A DNA stretch of 64,000 nt. It comes from Symsagittifera roscoffensis (taxonomy: Eukaryota > Xenacoelomorpha > Acoela > Convolutidae). This document shows positions 33,510 to 43,202 of this stretch, in pieces (the first letter of the stretch is position 1; every line of letters starts with the position of its first letter). Location: assembly GCF_963678635.1 (NCBI RefSeq), contig NC_087067.1, positions 56,517,964 through 56,581,963 of the forward strand, given 5' to 3'. The position numbers and the translations under genes are program-made. The notes under the pieces are model-generated. The model worked only from the letters and a program-made list of their open reading frames with translations. It was not told where the DNA came from and did not search any database.

Positions 33510-33743
33510 TTATGTTTGCAAATGAAAATCTAAATTCATTGCTAGTAGTATTCTAAATACAAAAGTTTGTGTTGGCTTTTGCCGAACTACCATATAACTA
33601 TATGGTATGTTTCTACTTTGTCGTATGTCGTCTCTGGTTCGAGGTCTTCTTGCATTTCCGGGTAGTTCTCTTATCGTTCGGAATATTGGCTTTGATCTAT
33701 TGAGTCGTAGAGACATTTCGATTAAGTTATCGTCGTATAACAT
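33510..33743 (-). CDS. orfA, small basic leader protein, copy B
   Basis: Intact 77-aa ORF starting MLYDDNLIEMSLRLNRSKP. It is Arg-rich, about pI-basic, with conserved FRTIRELPG, RTRDDIR, MVVRQKPTQTF and AMNLDFHLQT. Copy C keeps an intact version with mainly conservative substitutions, so it is more than a chance frame. It sits about 90 nt after the primer binding site, upstream of the candidate splice donor, and could be translated from genomic and spliced RNA. No domain recognised; no signal peptide or membrane span. Confidence 0.6.
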   Translation of the reverse strand: MLYDDNLIEMSLRLNRSKPIFRTIRELPGNARRPRTRDDIRQSRNIPYSYMVVRQKPTQTFVFRILLAMNLDFHLQT

Positions 33744-33817
33744 TTTGTAAATGTTTTGTCTAAATTCTAATCTATTTTTTGGTTAATTCTCAGCTATTAA
33801 GGTCTTGTTCGAGACTT

Positions 33818-33829
33818 ATGGTCGCACCA
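33818..33829 (-). other. Primer binding site, copy B
   Basis: TGGTGCGACCAT in element orientation, 2 nt inside the LTR, identical to copies A and C. The complement of the following bases contains GTTCGAGAC, a perfect match to the tRNA T-loop/B-box pattern, suggesting longer pairing with the primer tRNA. Confidence 0.8.
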
Positions 33830-33831
33830 GA

Positions 33832-34242
33832 TGAGTTATGACCGATGGGTATAACTCATAGAGTAATTTCGGATAGGGTACACCGTCTGCTCGTCACGCT
33901 ATCTTATTTTCGGCCGGATAGATTCGTGCAACTTCTTAGTCTAATACCGATCGTAATCTTACTCTTATACTTATCTAGTCTCAGGTTGTTTAACTAGTCT
34001 CTGCTAGGCTCAATAGATCTAGGGTATACTGGTTTATTGCGGTTGCTGAAGTCTTCTTGGAGAGTCAACTAATTTCTAAGTTAAATTCAAATCTCTCTGG
34101 TGCTGAAATTACAAGTAATTTCAGCACTTATAAATAAGTGGGTTGTTAGTTAGATGGATCATGATTGGTTAATATTAAATACTTTACAGTGGTAAAATAT
34201 CTAATTTATCCAATCATAAAATATAGTTTAGATCAGGTTCCA
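33832..34242 (-). repeat. 5' LTR of copy B
   Basis: 411 bp with the same ends as the 15363-15773 copy. The four mismatches are a C/G near GATCSTAAT, an A/T in CTCTTWTAC, a C/T in CTTAYAAAT and an A/T near the end. It contains the perfect 13-bp inverted repeat and, in sense, an AATAAA signal. Confidence 0.97.
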
Positions 34243-34246
34243 ATAT

Positions 34247-35419
34247 AAATCATCCAAATCACACTAACACGAAAGAATTTTTAGCAATCACCTTACCTTC
34301 ATTTCCACAATATACTTTGAAAACCTCTACAGATACTAAAGATACACGTAGCTTTGTAGATGAACAAGTTTTAATGCCTACACTTCATTGGACATCATAT
34401 TATCATTTTACTAACCCCCTTTGCCTACCTTTATCTAATACTCACATCGATATAGAACGAAATCAAGATATGCTATATCGACTAACTACACCACTAACAC
34501 ACAGACAATTTACTTACATTGGATATTGTATGTTTTTAGTGATTTTTTATATCCAATGTAAGTAAATTGTCTAAAAACATACACTGCACCCCGAGCTAAC
34601 GAATATACGCTAGAATATTACGATCATAATATCATCCGAACTAACCAAGATCAATTCTTAGACGATGACCGCTTCGCTAGCCCACAAATCACAGAAAAAT
34701 TTTTCATTAAAACACCATATGTATTTACCCTCAATATCTTTGATCGCAAATTTGACCACATCATCTCAGAAGCACTAACAGACACGCAAGCCTACGAAAG
34801 TTTTAAAGAACGCTTCCAAATATTTTCACTAACCTTTCATTTCCTTGCACCACATGAAAGAGACTTGCACTGCTCACATGACATTATGTTACGCACTAAA
34901 CAAACCCACACATATACATATTACCGCTTTATACAAAATCACTTCGACCTACACACTCCCTCCAGACAACCACACCACCGTTTCCAATTCATCAATTCCA
35001 AATACACCTCACCATTCTTTCTTAACTTCACATATTGCATTAAAGATACTAACCTTCATGGTATTCTTCGAAATTATGATCCCATAACCCAAATGTATTT
35101 TTTTTGTCCCATCACCAAGACCTTCAACGCAGAAGAATCCCGACCCTTCCTTATCCCACATGAATTTGTTCAACCTATAGAAATCCCCATATTAGAATTC
35201 ATCCACAACACTAAATATAACCACAAATTATATAATCTCATCCAAAACACACCTTATAATTTTGCAGTTGGCACTGAAGAACTAAAAACCATTAAAGCAC
35301 TTCAATTGCTTTGGCCACTACTTCAAACTAAAAACATAATTCGCATATTAGCAAAGTTACTAACAAATTCCGACATAATCCACGACATCTTCCCCCACGG
35401 TTTTTTCCCCGACGACTAA
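34247..35419 (+). pseudogene. orfZ C-terminal domain, copy A
   Basis: The gene resumes immediately after the TSD of copy B (NHPNHTNTKEFLAITLPSF). It continues as the ordered domain (MPTLHWTSYYHF, PLSNTHIDIERN). At about 34509-34575 it has been altered by an inverted local copy that forms a hairpin and breaks the frame. Downstream the frame is recovered (about 34590 on; open from 34865) and ends HGFFPDD with TAA at 35417-35419. A splice-donor-like CAG|GTAATT follows directly. Function unknown. Confidence 0.75.
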
Positions 35420-37009
35420 CAGGTAATTATAATTTATACATATACTAATAAATTTAAAATAAAACACTAACCATTCTTTATCCATGTTTTATTTAGATTT
35501 TTAGTCTTCATCTCACGATCATCTGCAAAATACACAAAAGAAAAATAAAAAATAGAAAACTTCATCAAATTGTCCCAAACTCTAATAATCTTTTGCACCA
35601 GCTAAATTAAATAAAATTCATACAAATGTAATAAATTAATTTATAAATTATTTCCCTAAAAGCAGTAATTCTAATAATGATGAAAATTTGTAACTTAAAT
35701 TTTTCCCAAAACAAGCAATAAAATTGAAATTCTATGTAGTAAATTAATAAAACGCAAATGCAGTACTAACCTTTTGATATTTTCATTCACTCGCACAAGA
35801 ATTCTATCCAAACTCGCACAGCTCGCCCACGAAGAATTGTTTAAATAATGAATTTCAGTTTCAAGTTTTCACACTCAACAACTCTAACACACGATAACAA
35901 GTTTCAAACTTTCCTTTAACCCGGTTGGAAAGGAATTATATACTAAACAAAACTAACCAATGCAGCTTACTAAACACCACAACACATAGAATAACAGCAT
36001 GACTAAGAAAAGGAAACCAACGGTACCCAAACCGGATTAACCCAGTTTAAAACTGGATAATTTATTCTTTTGAAGACTATTATAAAGTCTAAGAAAGAAA
36101 TAATAGAACACAAAAAAGTCGAAAGACAAACCCATACCAAAAACAATTTGATTTTTGAAAAAAGGACACAACCAACGAAACATAAGAAAAACCACAATAA
36201 ACCCAACATAAAACGTTATCACATAACAGGACCTCTCACAGAAACCGCACGAAATCATACTCCCACTCCTGGCCTAACCCACCAGAGAGGACGTCCTGAG
36301 CATGCTCTATAGCCGGCCTAACCCACCGCGCTACATCCACGCTTTGTGACCACACTCCTATTTTTAATAAGAGGTACTCAAGGGTGAGTAACTCTTCAAA
36401 ATAACCGAACTAAAACAAAAAGCTTTTGTGAAAACAACTAACCAAAATCATAATTAAAACACCAAACTAATAAAAATTTTATAAAATGTAAATTATACCT
36501 TGCAGTATATATAGATCAGCATACAACACCAAAGACGAACATCCAAAGACAAAATGACCCCACTACACTCGAAAAACAATGGCCAACCACAATCAATATG
36601 CCGCCCGCAATCACAACTCAAAGGATTTAGAGTACGACTTGACTTCGCAGAAAAGGACTTCATTGAACTAGACCAATGACCACCTCGATGCTCAAGTATA
36701 CGTACAGATCCGAGTAACCAGGCATCCCCTCCACGCACAATCTCCACGCCATTCCCAGACAAGATCAAACACAAAGAAGTTCTCATCAATGAAACAGAAA
36801 AACCTGACATAGCCAACTATTCTGAAATCAGATTTGAGTTTGTTGCGAAAACCCAGTCGTTGTCATAAGATGACACAACGATCAAACCTGGAACTTCTCC
36901 AACAAAAGAACCCAGAAGAAATATGATGTTCGCCAAATATCAACGTCCATCATCCATCCTTCGAATTGCAGAAAAACTATTCTAAAAAACTCTGTAAAAC
37001 CCGGATGGG
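35420..37009 (+). promoter_or_regulatory. 3' region of copy A: intron signals and RNA hairpins
   Basis: Starts with CAG|GT (GT at 35423-35424). The branch-point string TACTAAC is at 35764-35770, followed by a pyrimidine run and acceptor-like AGs at 35798-35799 and 35820-35821. The twin hairpins lie at 36269-36285 and 36313-36330 and the long stem at 36369-36396. Beyond this, to the LTR, only short frames occur. GGATGGG abuts the LTR as a weak polypurine tract. Confidence 0.6.
36269..36396 (+). ncRNA. Conserved twin-hairpin RNA element, copy A
   Basis: Two hairpins with the identical loop CCTAACCCA, closed by CTGG/CCAG and CCGG/CCG, flank GGACGTCC and GCATGC palindromes. A third stem has arms AAGAGGTACTC and GAGTAACTCTT. 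It matches B and C almost base for base while nearby sequence drifts. Confidence 0.55.
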
Positions 37010-37419
37010 TGGAACCTGATCTAAACTATATTTTATGATTGGATAAATTAGATATTTTACCACTGTAAAGTATTTAATATTAACCAATCATGATCCATCT
37101 AACTAACAACCCACTTATTTGTAAGTGCTGGAATTACTTGTAATTTCAGCACCAGAGAGATTTGAATTTAACTTAGAAATTAGTTGACTCTCCAAGAAGA
37201 CTTCAGCAGCCGCAATAAACCAGTATACCCTAGATCTATTGAGCCTAGCAGAGACTAGTTAAACACCCTGAGACTAGATAGTATAAGAGTAAGATTAGGA
37301 TCGGTATTAGACTAAGAAGTTGCACGAATCTATCCGGCCGAAAATAAGATAGCGTGACGAGCAGACGGTGTACCCTATCCGAAATTACTCTATGAGTTAA
37401 CCACCTCGGTTATAACTCA
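37010..37419 (+). repeat. 3' LTR of copy A
   Basis: 410 bp, TGGAACC...ATAACTCA, full length unlike its partner. It differs from the aligned part of 665-1011 at about three positions. It is followed directly by the ACCG duplication. Confidence 0.96.
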
Positions 37420-37423
37420 ACCG
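37420..37423. repeat. Target site duplication ACCG, right copy (element A)
   Basis: Second copy of ACCG; the LINE reading frame resumes at 37424. Confidence 0.95.
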
Positions 37424-38940
37424 GTAGCCTTACTCTCAGTCGTGTCCAACGTGCTCGAAGCCGTGATCGCCTCCAGGATGAAAACTTGGGTGGAGTCAAG
37501 TGGGATGATTCCGGAACAGCAATCTTGCTTTCAGCCTAGAAGATCAACCCTGGACACTCTAGCCAGCATTTCCCAGAGAGCCATGGACAACCTTCAGAAA
37601 CCCAAGCCGGAACGTACTTTGCTTGCTGCCGTGGACTTCACCGCTGCCTTCGACAGAGTCTGGAAAGGAGGGCTCCTGAGAGACCTCGCGAGCTGAAATC
37701 TACCCAACCGCTGTCTAGCCTGGCTCAGACCGCCGCGGCACCGTCAAGTGGAACGACACCATCGGCCGCTTCAAAGTCTTCAGGGAGGGTGTCCCGCAAG
37801 GCAGCCCGCTCTCCCCCTTCTGTTTTGCTTTGCTACAGCCTCCTTCCCGCGAGCCATCCAAACCGACGCTCCTGAGGTCGTTACAGACCTCTTCGCCGAC
37901 GACTTCACCCTCGCCGCTACAGGGAAAACCCCGGACGAAGCAGCCGCATCTATTCAACCCGCCTTAAGTTCTGCAGCCGAGTGGGCGGACAACCACTACA
38001 TGACGATTAATTTCAACCCGGGGAAGACGGAAGCTCTCTGCATCTCCCTGGACCCGAGAGAGACCGCGCGCAAAGCCACACCCTATGTCCACATGAACAA
38101 AACATTGATCGGCTACAACAAAAACTCCGAAATTCTTGGCATTACCTTCGACGCCCAGTTGAGCTTCAATGCGCGAGCGAAGAAAAGCGCGGATAAGCTC
38201 AAGAAGAGAACTCGGATTCTGCAAGCCCTCGCACGCAGAAACTGAGGCCTGACAGCCATTGACTTGACCACTCTTTACAAAACCTACGTGCGGAGTCTGG
38301 TTCAACTTCCTCGCCGATTCCTGGGATGACAAACTAGAATCGGCAAACTACCAGGCTGCCAGAGTGATCACTGGCATTCCTCGCGGCTCTCCTATTCATC
38401 CCAGGTGCATGGAAGCCGGCTTGTCTCCTATCAGGGTCCTCGCTGAGCACGAGGGTGGCCTGCTCCTCCACAAAATCAAGTCCCTCTAGGAAGATCACCA
38501 CCTACGCAAGCTAGCTGCCCAGCATTCACGGCCCCGCCTGTGGTCGAGAGGACATACCCCGTTTCGTCCAGACTGGAGATCCCAAGGCGAAGCGCTCCTC
38601 AGACGGGTTCCCGAGAGTACCTGCACCAAAACCTACCTCAAGACACTGATTGACACAAGACATCAACAATCGTATGCCGCAAATTTGAACGGCAATCAGT
38701 TCCACGCCCGCGCTATGGGAGGAGAGACGCTCCCCCGTTCCGTCAACAGATCGAGAGAGGAGGATGTCACCCTGTTCCAACTGCGTGTAAACAGACCCCC
38801 TCAACTTCAAGACACCCTCTTCCGTTACGGACGAGAGGAGACGGACACATGCCCCTACTGCCACACCGCCCAGAGACGGCGGAGCACTTTGTTCTTCCAC
38901 TTGCATCGCATACGGATAAAAGTTTGTCTGAACAGTTAAG
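37424..38940 (+). pseudogene. Non-LTR retrotransposon ORF2, right half
   Basis: This continues the RT begun at 1-664: VALLSVVSNVLEAV, then the motif-A region AVDFTAAFDRVWK (about 37632-37670), GVPQGSPLSP (about 37790), the catalytic FADD box (about 37890) and the thumb. Farther on, CPYCHTA...ETAEHF (about 38850-38900) is the C-terminal zinc-knuckle-like region of Jockey/R1-type elements. The frame is broken repeatedly: TGA near 37695, shifts near 37740 and 37830, TGA near 38244, TAG near 38489 and more. No poly(A) tail was seen. The end point is uncertain. Confidence 0.85.
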
Positions 38941-38966
38941 AACACTTAACTCCTCTGAAGTTCAAT

Positions 38967-39190
38967 CCATGTATTTGTACAGTAATCAACCATGGGCCGT
39001 CGGTTTCTTTTTTTGGTGCTTTAAAAGCTATGCTGAAGGGGAACACGTCTTTCACCTTATGAAGGGCATCCAAGTGAAGGAGAGAGAACTAGACTACACT
39101 CTATTCAAACAAAAGTGCCATGATGCTCTATGTGAATTTCATCACCTGAAAATGATTGTATGTGGCAACATAACAGATACAGCCGATTAA
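38967..39190 (+). CDS. Unrecognised short coding-like stretch
   Basis: An ORF of about 75 codons (YLYSNQPWAVGFFFWCFKSYAEG... to CGNITDTAD) follows the LINE remnant. It has normal amino-acid composition and no match that I know. It may be an exon or a remnant of another repeat. It ends just before the first hairpin at 39191. Confidence 0.25.
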
Positions 39191-39240
39191 GCTCCTTCGA
39201 CTGAACTCTGAGTGCAACGCTTAGATTCAGTCCTTCGAGC
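39191..39240. repeat. Hairpin repeat, copy 1
   Basis: Inverted repeat built around GACTGAA...TTCAGTC with the inner part CTCTGAGTGCAACGCTTAGA and outer CTTCGA/TTCGAG. It shares its inner sequence with copies at about 39457-39500 and 41224-41264. Confidence 0.6.
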
Positions 39241-40051
39241 TGGAAATATTAAGTGATTGCTTAATGTTAAATGATTATAAAGGCATATTATCTACAGAAT
39301 TTGATTTATACTCTTGATTCATATATCAACAAAACGAGCTTTGTAAAATTTGTTTTGCTTAACAGTGGTGAAACATTTTACTATTTTCTTTTGTTGTAAA
39401 AGATCTAAAATTGTTAGATTGCGGATTCATACCATATGGATCAAGTTAGTCTGGTTTTGGCTGAACTCTGCGTGCAACGCTTAGACTCAGTTATTCAGAT
39501 CAATGTTTCGTGTTATTCATATATATTGAAAAATCATTTTCTGTATAAAATTTGAAGTTTTCTTTTAATTCAATATTTCAATGCAATAAGCTCTGTAAGT
39601 TCATGCTTTTAATAAAAATTGCCATTGACTATCACTTAGTTCCAGTTTACTTGATAAAGTTTTTCTTAAGTTTTTTTTTTCGAAAAAACGGGGCGAGCAT
39701 TTTCGCGAAGAGAAAATGCGAGCCATATGCTTGTTGATATTCTGATTATCACTTTCATAGTATGTTTCCTATATATAATTTTCTTAAACCAAACGTTTTT
39801 TGTTTGTGTTCATAAATCTGAATAAAATTCTAATTTATGATTTTACGAGTTTGATTAGCGTTGAATGTAGGTTTAAAAAAAGGAATCAAAAGTGTTTTAT
39901 CAAAACAACGATTTCATATTTGAAGAGTTTTTGATAAAAGTTTACTCAGACTAGCAACTAGGTTATGACTCGCTTTTTAACGAAGTTAACTGATATTTTT
40001 TACAAGCGTGAAGTTTTTGAGAACGACTTTATACTGATTTTATAGAGCACA
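39241..40051. other. AT-rich intergenic DNA
   Basis: Apart from the second hairpin copy (below), no gene, RNA gene or further repeat is supported. Confidence 0.4.
39457..39500. repeat. Hairpin repeat, copy 2
   Basis: CTGAACTCTGCGTGCAACGC followed by TTAGACTCAG forms a stem. It shares TGCAACGCTTAGA with copy 1, while the stem bases differ. Confidence 0.55.
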
Positions 40052-40830
40052 ATGAGTCATTTCAAACCACAAATGAACGTTCAAGACGCCCAAAATCTTA
40101 CTATGGCAAGTTATGATGAAATCAATTTTTCACGATTAAGTGCCGTAGATGACCGCAAATCAAAGCGATTCTATATTAAAACAACTCATCTGCATGCGTC
40201 CAAGTAAAGAAAATGAAAGCTTGGACGATTATTCGAAACAGGAGTGGATCTTCGCTGAAAGATATGCCCTCCTGTGATAGGTTCATTGTACTAGGAGTTA
40301 ATGGATCGCAGCATGTGGTTTTAATCTTCACACAAAATGCTCAGGAAAGCAAAATGCTGCTGCGTTATTCTGATCATCTCCATCCTGGCCATGGGGTATA
40401 CTTGGTTAACCCTCAGTTAATGAATTTTATCGGTGACAACACGGTGGTATCTTCGAAAAACCCTCTGATTCCGTTTGCTGAAGATGTTGCGCCCATAAAT
40501 ATTCTGCCACCATGTAACATGGAAAAACCTCACAATGCATTTTTCAATTTCACCACCAACAAAATGCACTCTGCTTCGATAGATTCAGTATGTAAAGGCC
40601 GTTTCTGCGACAGTCAAAGCGAAAGAGCATCATAACCTTGTGTTGCCGCAGACTCAAAAAACCATTGGGTAATAGAATTTGTGTTCAGCTGCGAGGAATT
40701 TAACGACACGTCGAGAGATGATGTCGTGTTTTCGTCAAAAATAAAAACAGTTCTTTGTTCTGCCGCATATACTGAGCCTGCCACTTTCGGATTTCGGCAT
40801 CGACACTCCATTAATGGAAGATAATGTTAG
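40052..40830 (+). pseudogene. Decayed protein-coding gene, unrecognised
   Basis: A plausible coding run starts at ATG 40052 (MSHFKPQMNVQDAQNL). It shifts frame near 40200, continues at KMKAWTIIRNRSGSS to 40635 (CDRFIVLGVNGSQHVVLIF, HPGHGVYLVNPQLMNFIGDN), shifts again, and can be followed as NHWVIEFVFSCEEF to about 40810. The alternating hydrophobic pattern could be an OB-fold, as in the RPA-like proteins carried by some Helitrons, but that is a guess. At least two frameshifts show it is a pseudogene or a retrocopy. No introns are obvious within it. Confidence 0.4.
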
Positions 40831-40983
40831 CAGCTTGATATTTAATGTGGTTTATTATTTTGACTAGAGTCGATAACCTGTCAATTATCATTTTAAGAAA
40901 ATGCAACTTTCATTTGAGACTATTAAGATTGTACACAAAAATTCATGCCGTTTTTTAAAACAAATATAACTCTATGATTAGAC

Positions 40984-41150
40984 ACTAGAGCTATGTGAGC
41001 TGATCAATGATGGTCAAGGCTTCAGATTGAAGGGCCGGCTAAAACCTGATTTGAATGAAGAGGGTGTCACTACAATGAATTTTACACTTCATGTATCTTC
41101 ATTGGAGCCCGCAACTGCTCTTGCCGATGCTCAGAAGGAATATATTTATG
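40984..41150 (+). pseudogene. Possible further exon/fragment of the decayed gene
   Basis: A short open run (LCELINDGQGFRLKGRL, MNFTLHVSSLEPATALADAQ) is coding-like in composition and lies 150 bp after the preceding pseudogene. It ends at GCAG|GTTTTTTT, a possible splice donor. Support is weak and no family was recognised. Confidence 0.25.
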
Positions 41151-41223
41151 CAGGTTTTTTTCTACATTTGTGTTAAGTATATTAACCTTCATGATAACTT
41201 GATCGTATTATTTGGTTTTCACT

Positions 41224-41264
41224 CTTCGTGAAACTCTGCGTTTAAACGCTTAGATTTCATGAAG
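41224..41264. repeat. Hairpin repeat, copy 3
   Basis: Near-perfect inverted repeat: CTTCGTGAAACTCTGCGTTT paired with AAACGCTTAGATTTCATGAAG. It shares CTCTGCGT and AACGCTTAGA with copies 1 and 2. Confidence 0.6.
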
Positions 41265-41279
41265 TAAAAAGGTTTGAAA

Positions 41280-42420
41280 GTTACATCAATAATTGTTTAA
41301 TTAGGTGCAAACTCCACAACCGGGCCAGATATGGATTCCTAATCAATTGAAACAGAAAAGGATTTACAAACAGAGTAACGAAGTCATAGCGCAACTAAAA
41401 ATGAAGGAATGATTTACAATTTGAGAAGAATTTCGATTATGGCATTTTTACATAAATTTGAAATTTCATGCTGTTTTGTGTGTAGCTGATAATTGCAATG
41501 CCCCTTAATTTGGAGTCTGCCGTTTTTAAGACGTTTCGACAACTTTGATTGAATATAATCAAATTGTAAAGGAAAGTTCGTCTGAATTCAATACTGGTTA
41601 AACTTATTTTGATTATAATGTTCAAATTTCTCTGTCGTCAAACATGTATCTGTTTCAAAAATTGAATCTTCATTTTAACATTGAGGTTTTTTGACATTTA
41701 GTTATAAATAATCATAAAATTGCGCCTGGATTTTGTAGCTTAGGCCTATAATAATCAAATTGAATCAATCCTGGAACATATTTAAAAGATTTGATAAATG
41801 CACCTGATATAAATTTAATGAAATATAATCAACCCGTACCAGCAAAATCGGTGTTAATGAAGGTTTTCCAGTACTTCTGGTGAAAATGTTAATAAAAAAA
41901 ACAAATTTCGAAACAAAGAATGTTACGTGAACACAAAAAACACTGATTGAATACCCAACAAACTGAGTGTAATATTATTTACAAGACTAACATTCCATTA
42001 AACACAAAACAAAAATCAGAAAAACAAAAGTATAAACATTATAGCATCGCAAAAAAAATTGAGTTCAGCATTTGAATATGAAGCATAAAAGTATATTATT
42101 TAAACAATTAAATTTTGAGAAACTTCATGATGTTCTATGGGATTTTTGACTCGAACTTTATGCGCAAAATTAAAGACTCACTTCGAATTTTGACTCTCAC
42201 CTTATTAAATTTTAATTCTGCTCTAAGGATTTCTTTCTACCTTTTATTGGCTTGGTGAACTAGTTTTTGAGTAGTTTCAACGGAAACATTTGTTTAATGC
42301 TCACTTATGGATCGCACAAAATGCTAAAAGTCTTAATTGCACTTGTGAAGCAGAGTGTTATAGTACAAACATTCTTCTTCTTCAATATAAGATCTTATCG
42401 CAAGGGCAATAATTTCAAGC
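41280..42420. other. AT-rich intergenic DNA
   Basis: About 1.1 kb of AT-rich sequence with only short frames; nothing identifiable. Confidence 0.4.
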
Positions 42421-42800
42421 ATTTGCGAAGTATCAAGTAGCAAATTACATGATTTTTTTTTAAAAAGCTTTGGTCATAACTTTCTCGACTCTTTACCTGT
42501 ACGTTCCTTAAATATCATAAAAATATCAAGAGCATTTTTTCAGAAAACAAATTTTGTTTATTATTATTATGATTATCATTATTGAAAGTAATCAAGTGAC
42601 AGATAGTTTTTTGCGGTTTCCTGACTGTTTTTGCATTATGTTTTCATAACTCTTTACTTACATAACTACATGTGATAATTTTGGTATCACATAAGTTTGA
42701 GAAAACGAAAGTTAAATTTTTCGAGAAAACCAGCAAAAAATTACCTCCTTTTTAGGTAAAATTCGCTTTGCTTTTCAATACTTCAGCGCATTTCGAGAAA
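42420..42800. repeat. Degenerate ~172-bp repeat modules (left of copy C)
   Basis: CATAAC followed by CTCTTTACYT recurs with starts at 42475 and 42646 (171 bp apart). TTCGAGAAAA-type motifs follow each. The phrase and spacing resemble the repeat at 63120-63640 on the other side of copy C. Confidence 0.35.
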
Positions 42801-43202
42801 ACTATAAAATAAAAAAAATTCAAAGCGCGTTAAAAAATTAAACCTACTATTTCTAATTTAAAATTATGCACGATTTCTCCCACAATTCACACTTTTGTTA
42901 ATGGAAGCCTAATTTGCCTCAAATTTAATAACTGAACTTGATGTGAACAAGTGAACCTCACAAAAACCAAACTGCCATGAAAACCTTAATAAGAGGGAAA
43001 ACAACAAGCTAAATAATTTCGTTAGTATCGTTAATTCTTTATTATGATATCGTTCCTTAACACTTAATAAATAAGACTCATATTGAGCTCCATAGCCTCT
43101 TTTCAACGAACACATAAAAAAGAAAGACCATTAGCCTAATTAATTATTTTTAAGTTTTTTTGATTGTTCAGATGAAAAACCAATTCGAAACTTCTCAATT
43201 TA
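42801..43202. other. Intergenic DNA
   Basis: No supported feature; one short minus-strand frame (42909-43115) has no recognisable content. Confidence 0.4.

Larger units (their letters stand above)
15363..34242 (-). mobile_element. Giant env-bearing Ty3-like LTR element, copy B (best preserved)
   Basis: It is 18,880 bp long, in minus orientation, with two 411-bp LTRs (15363-15773 and 33832-34242) differing at only 4 sites. An ATAT duplication flanks it inside orfZ of copy A. It carries the full gene set: orfA, orfB, gag-pol, membrane peptide, AUG-less ORF, env and orfZ. Visible lesions are few: gag GAA to TAA (30340-30345 region), env CGA to TGA (21552-21554) and one missing base in orfZ near 18770. 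It is the best template for describing the family. The size is well above the usual 5-10 kb of Ty3/Gypsy elements. Confidence 0.97.
665..37419 (+). mobile_element. Giant env-bearing Ty3-like LTR element, copy A (interrupted by copy B)
   Basis: The LTRs at 665-1011 and 37010-37419 are in direct orientation with TG...CA ends and an ACCG target duplication. After removing nested copy B (15363-34242 plus one ATAT), copy A is about 17.9 kb. It is shorter than B and C because its 5' LTR lacks about 60 bp and env lacks nearly 1 kb. Gene order is orfA, orfB, gag-pol, membrane peptide, AUG-less Pro-rich ORF, env, orfZ, structured 3' region. Every large gene has at least one lesion, so it is non-autonomous now. 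LTR ends differ at about 3 sites in about 340 aligned bases, so the insertion is fairly young. Confidence 0.95.

Noticed and set aside
15363-34242. Maverick/Polinton or other giant DNA transposon because of the size
   Set aside because: LTRs, PBS, RT-RNase H-integrase order and 4-bp duplications define an LTR retroelement; no polB or packaging ATPase is seen.
37003-37009. Strong polypurine tract before the 3' LTR
   Set aside because: Only GGATGGG is present; too short and interrupted to annotate with confidence as a PPT.
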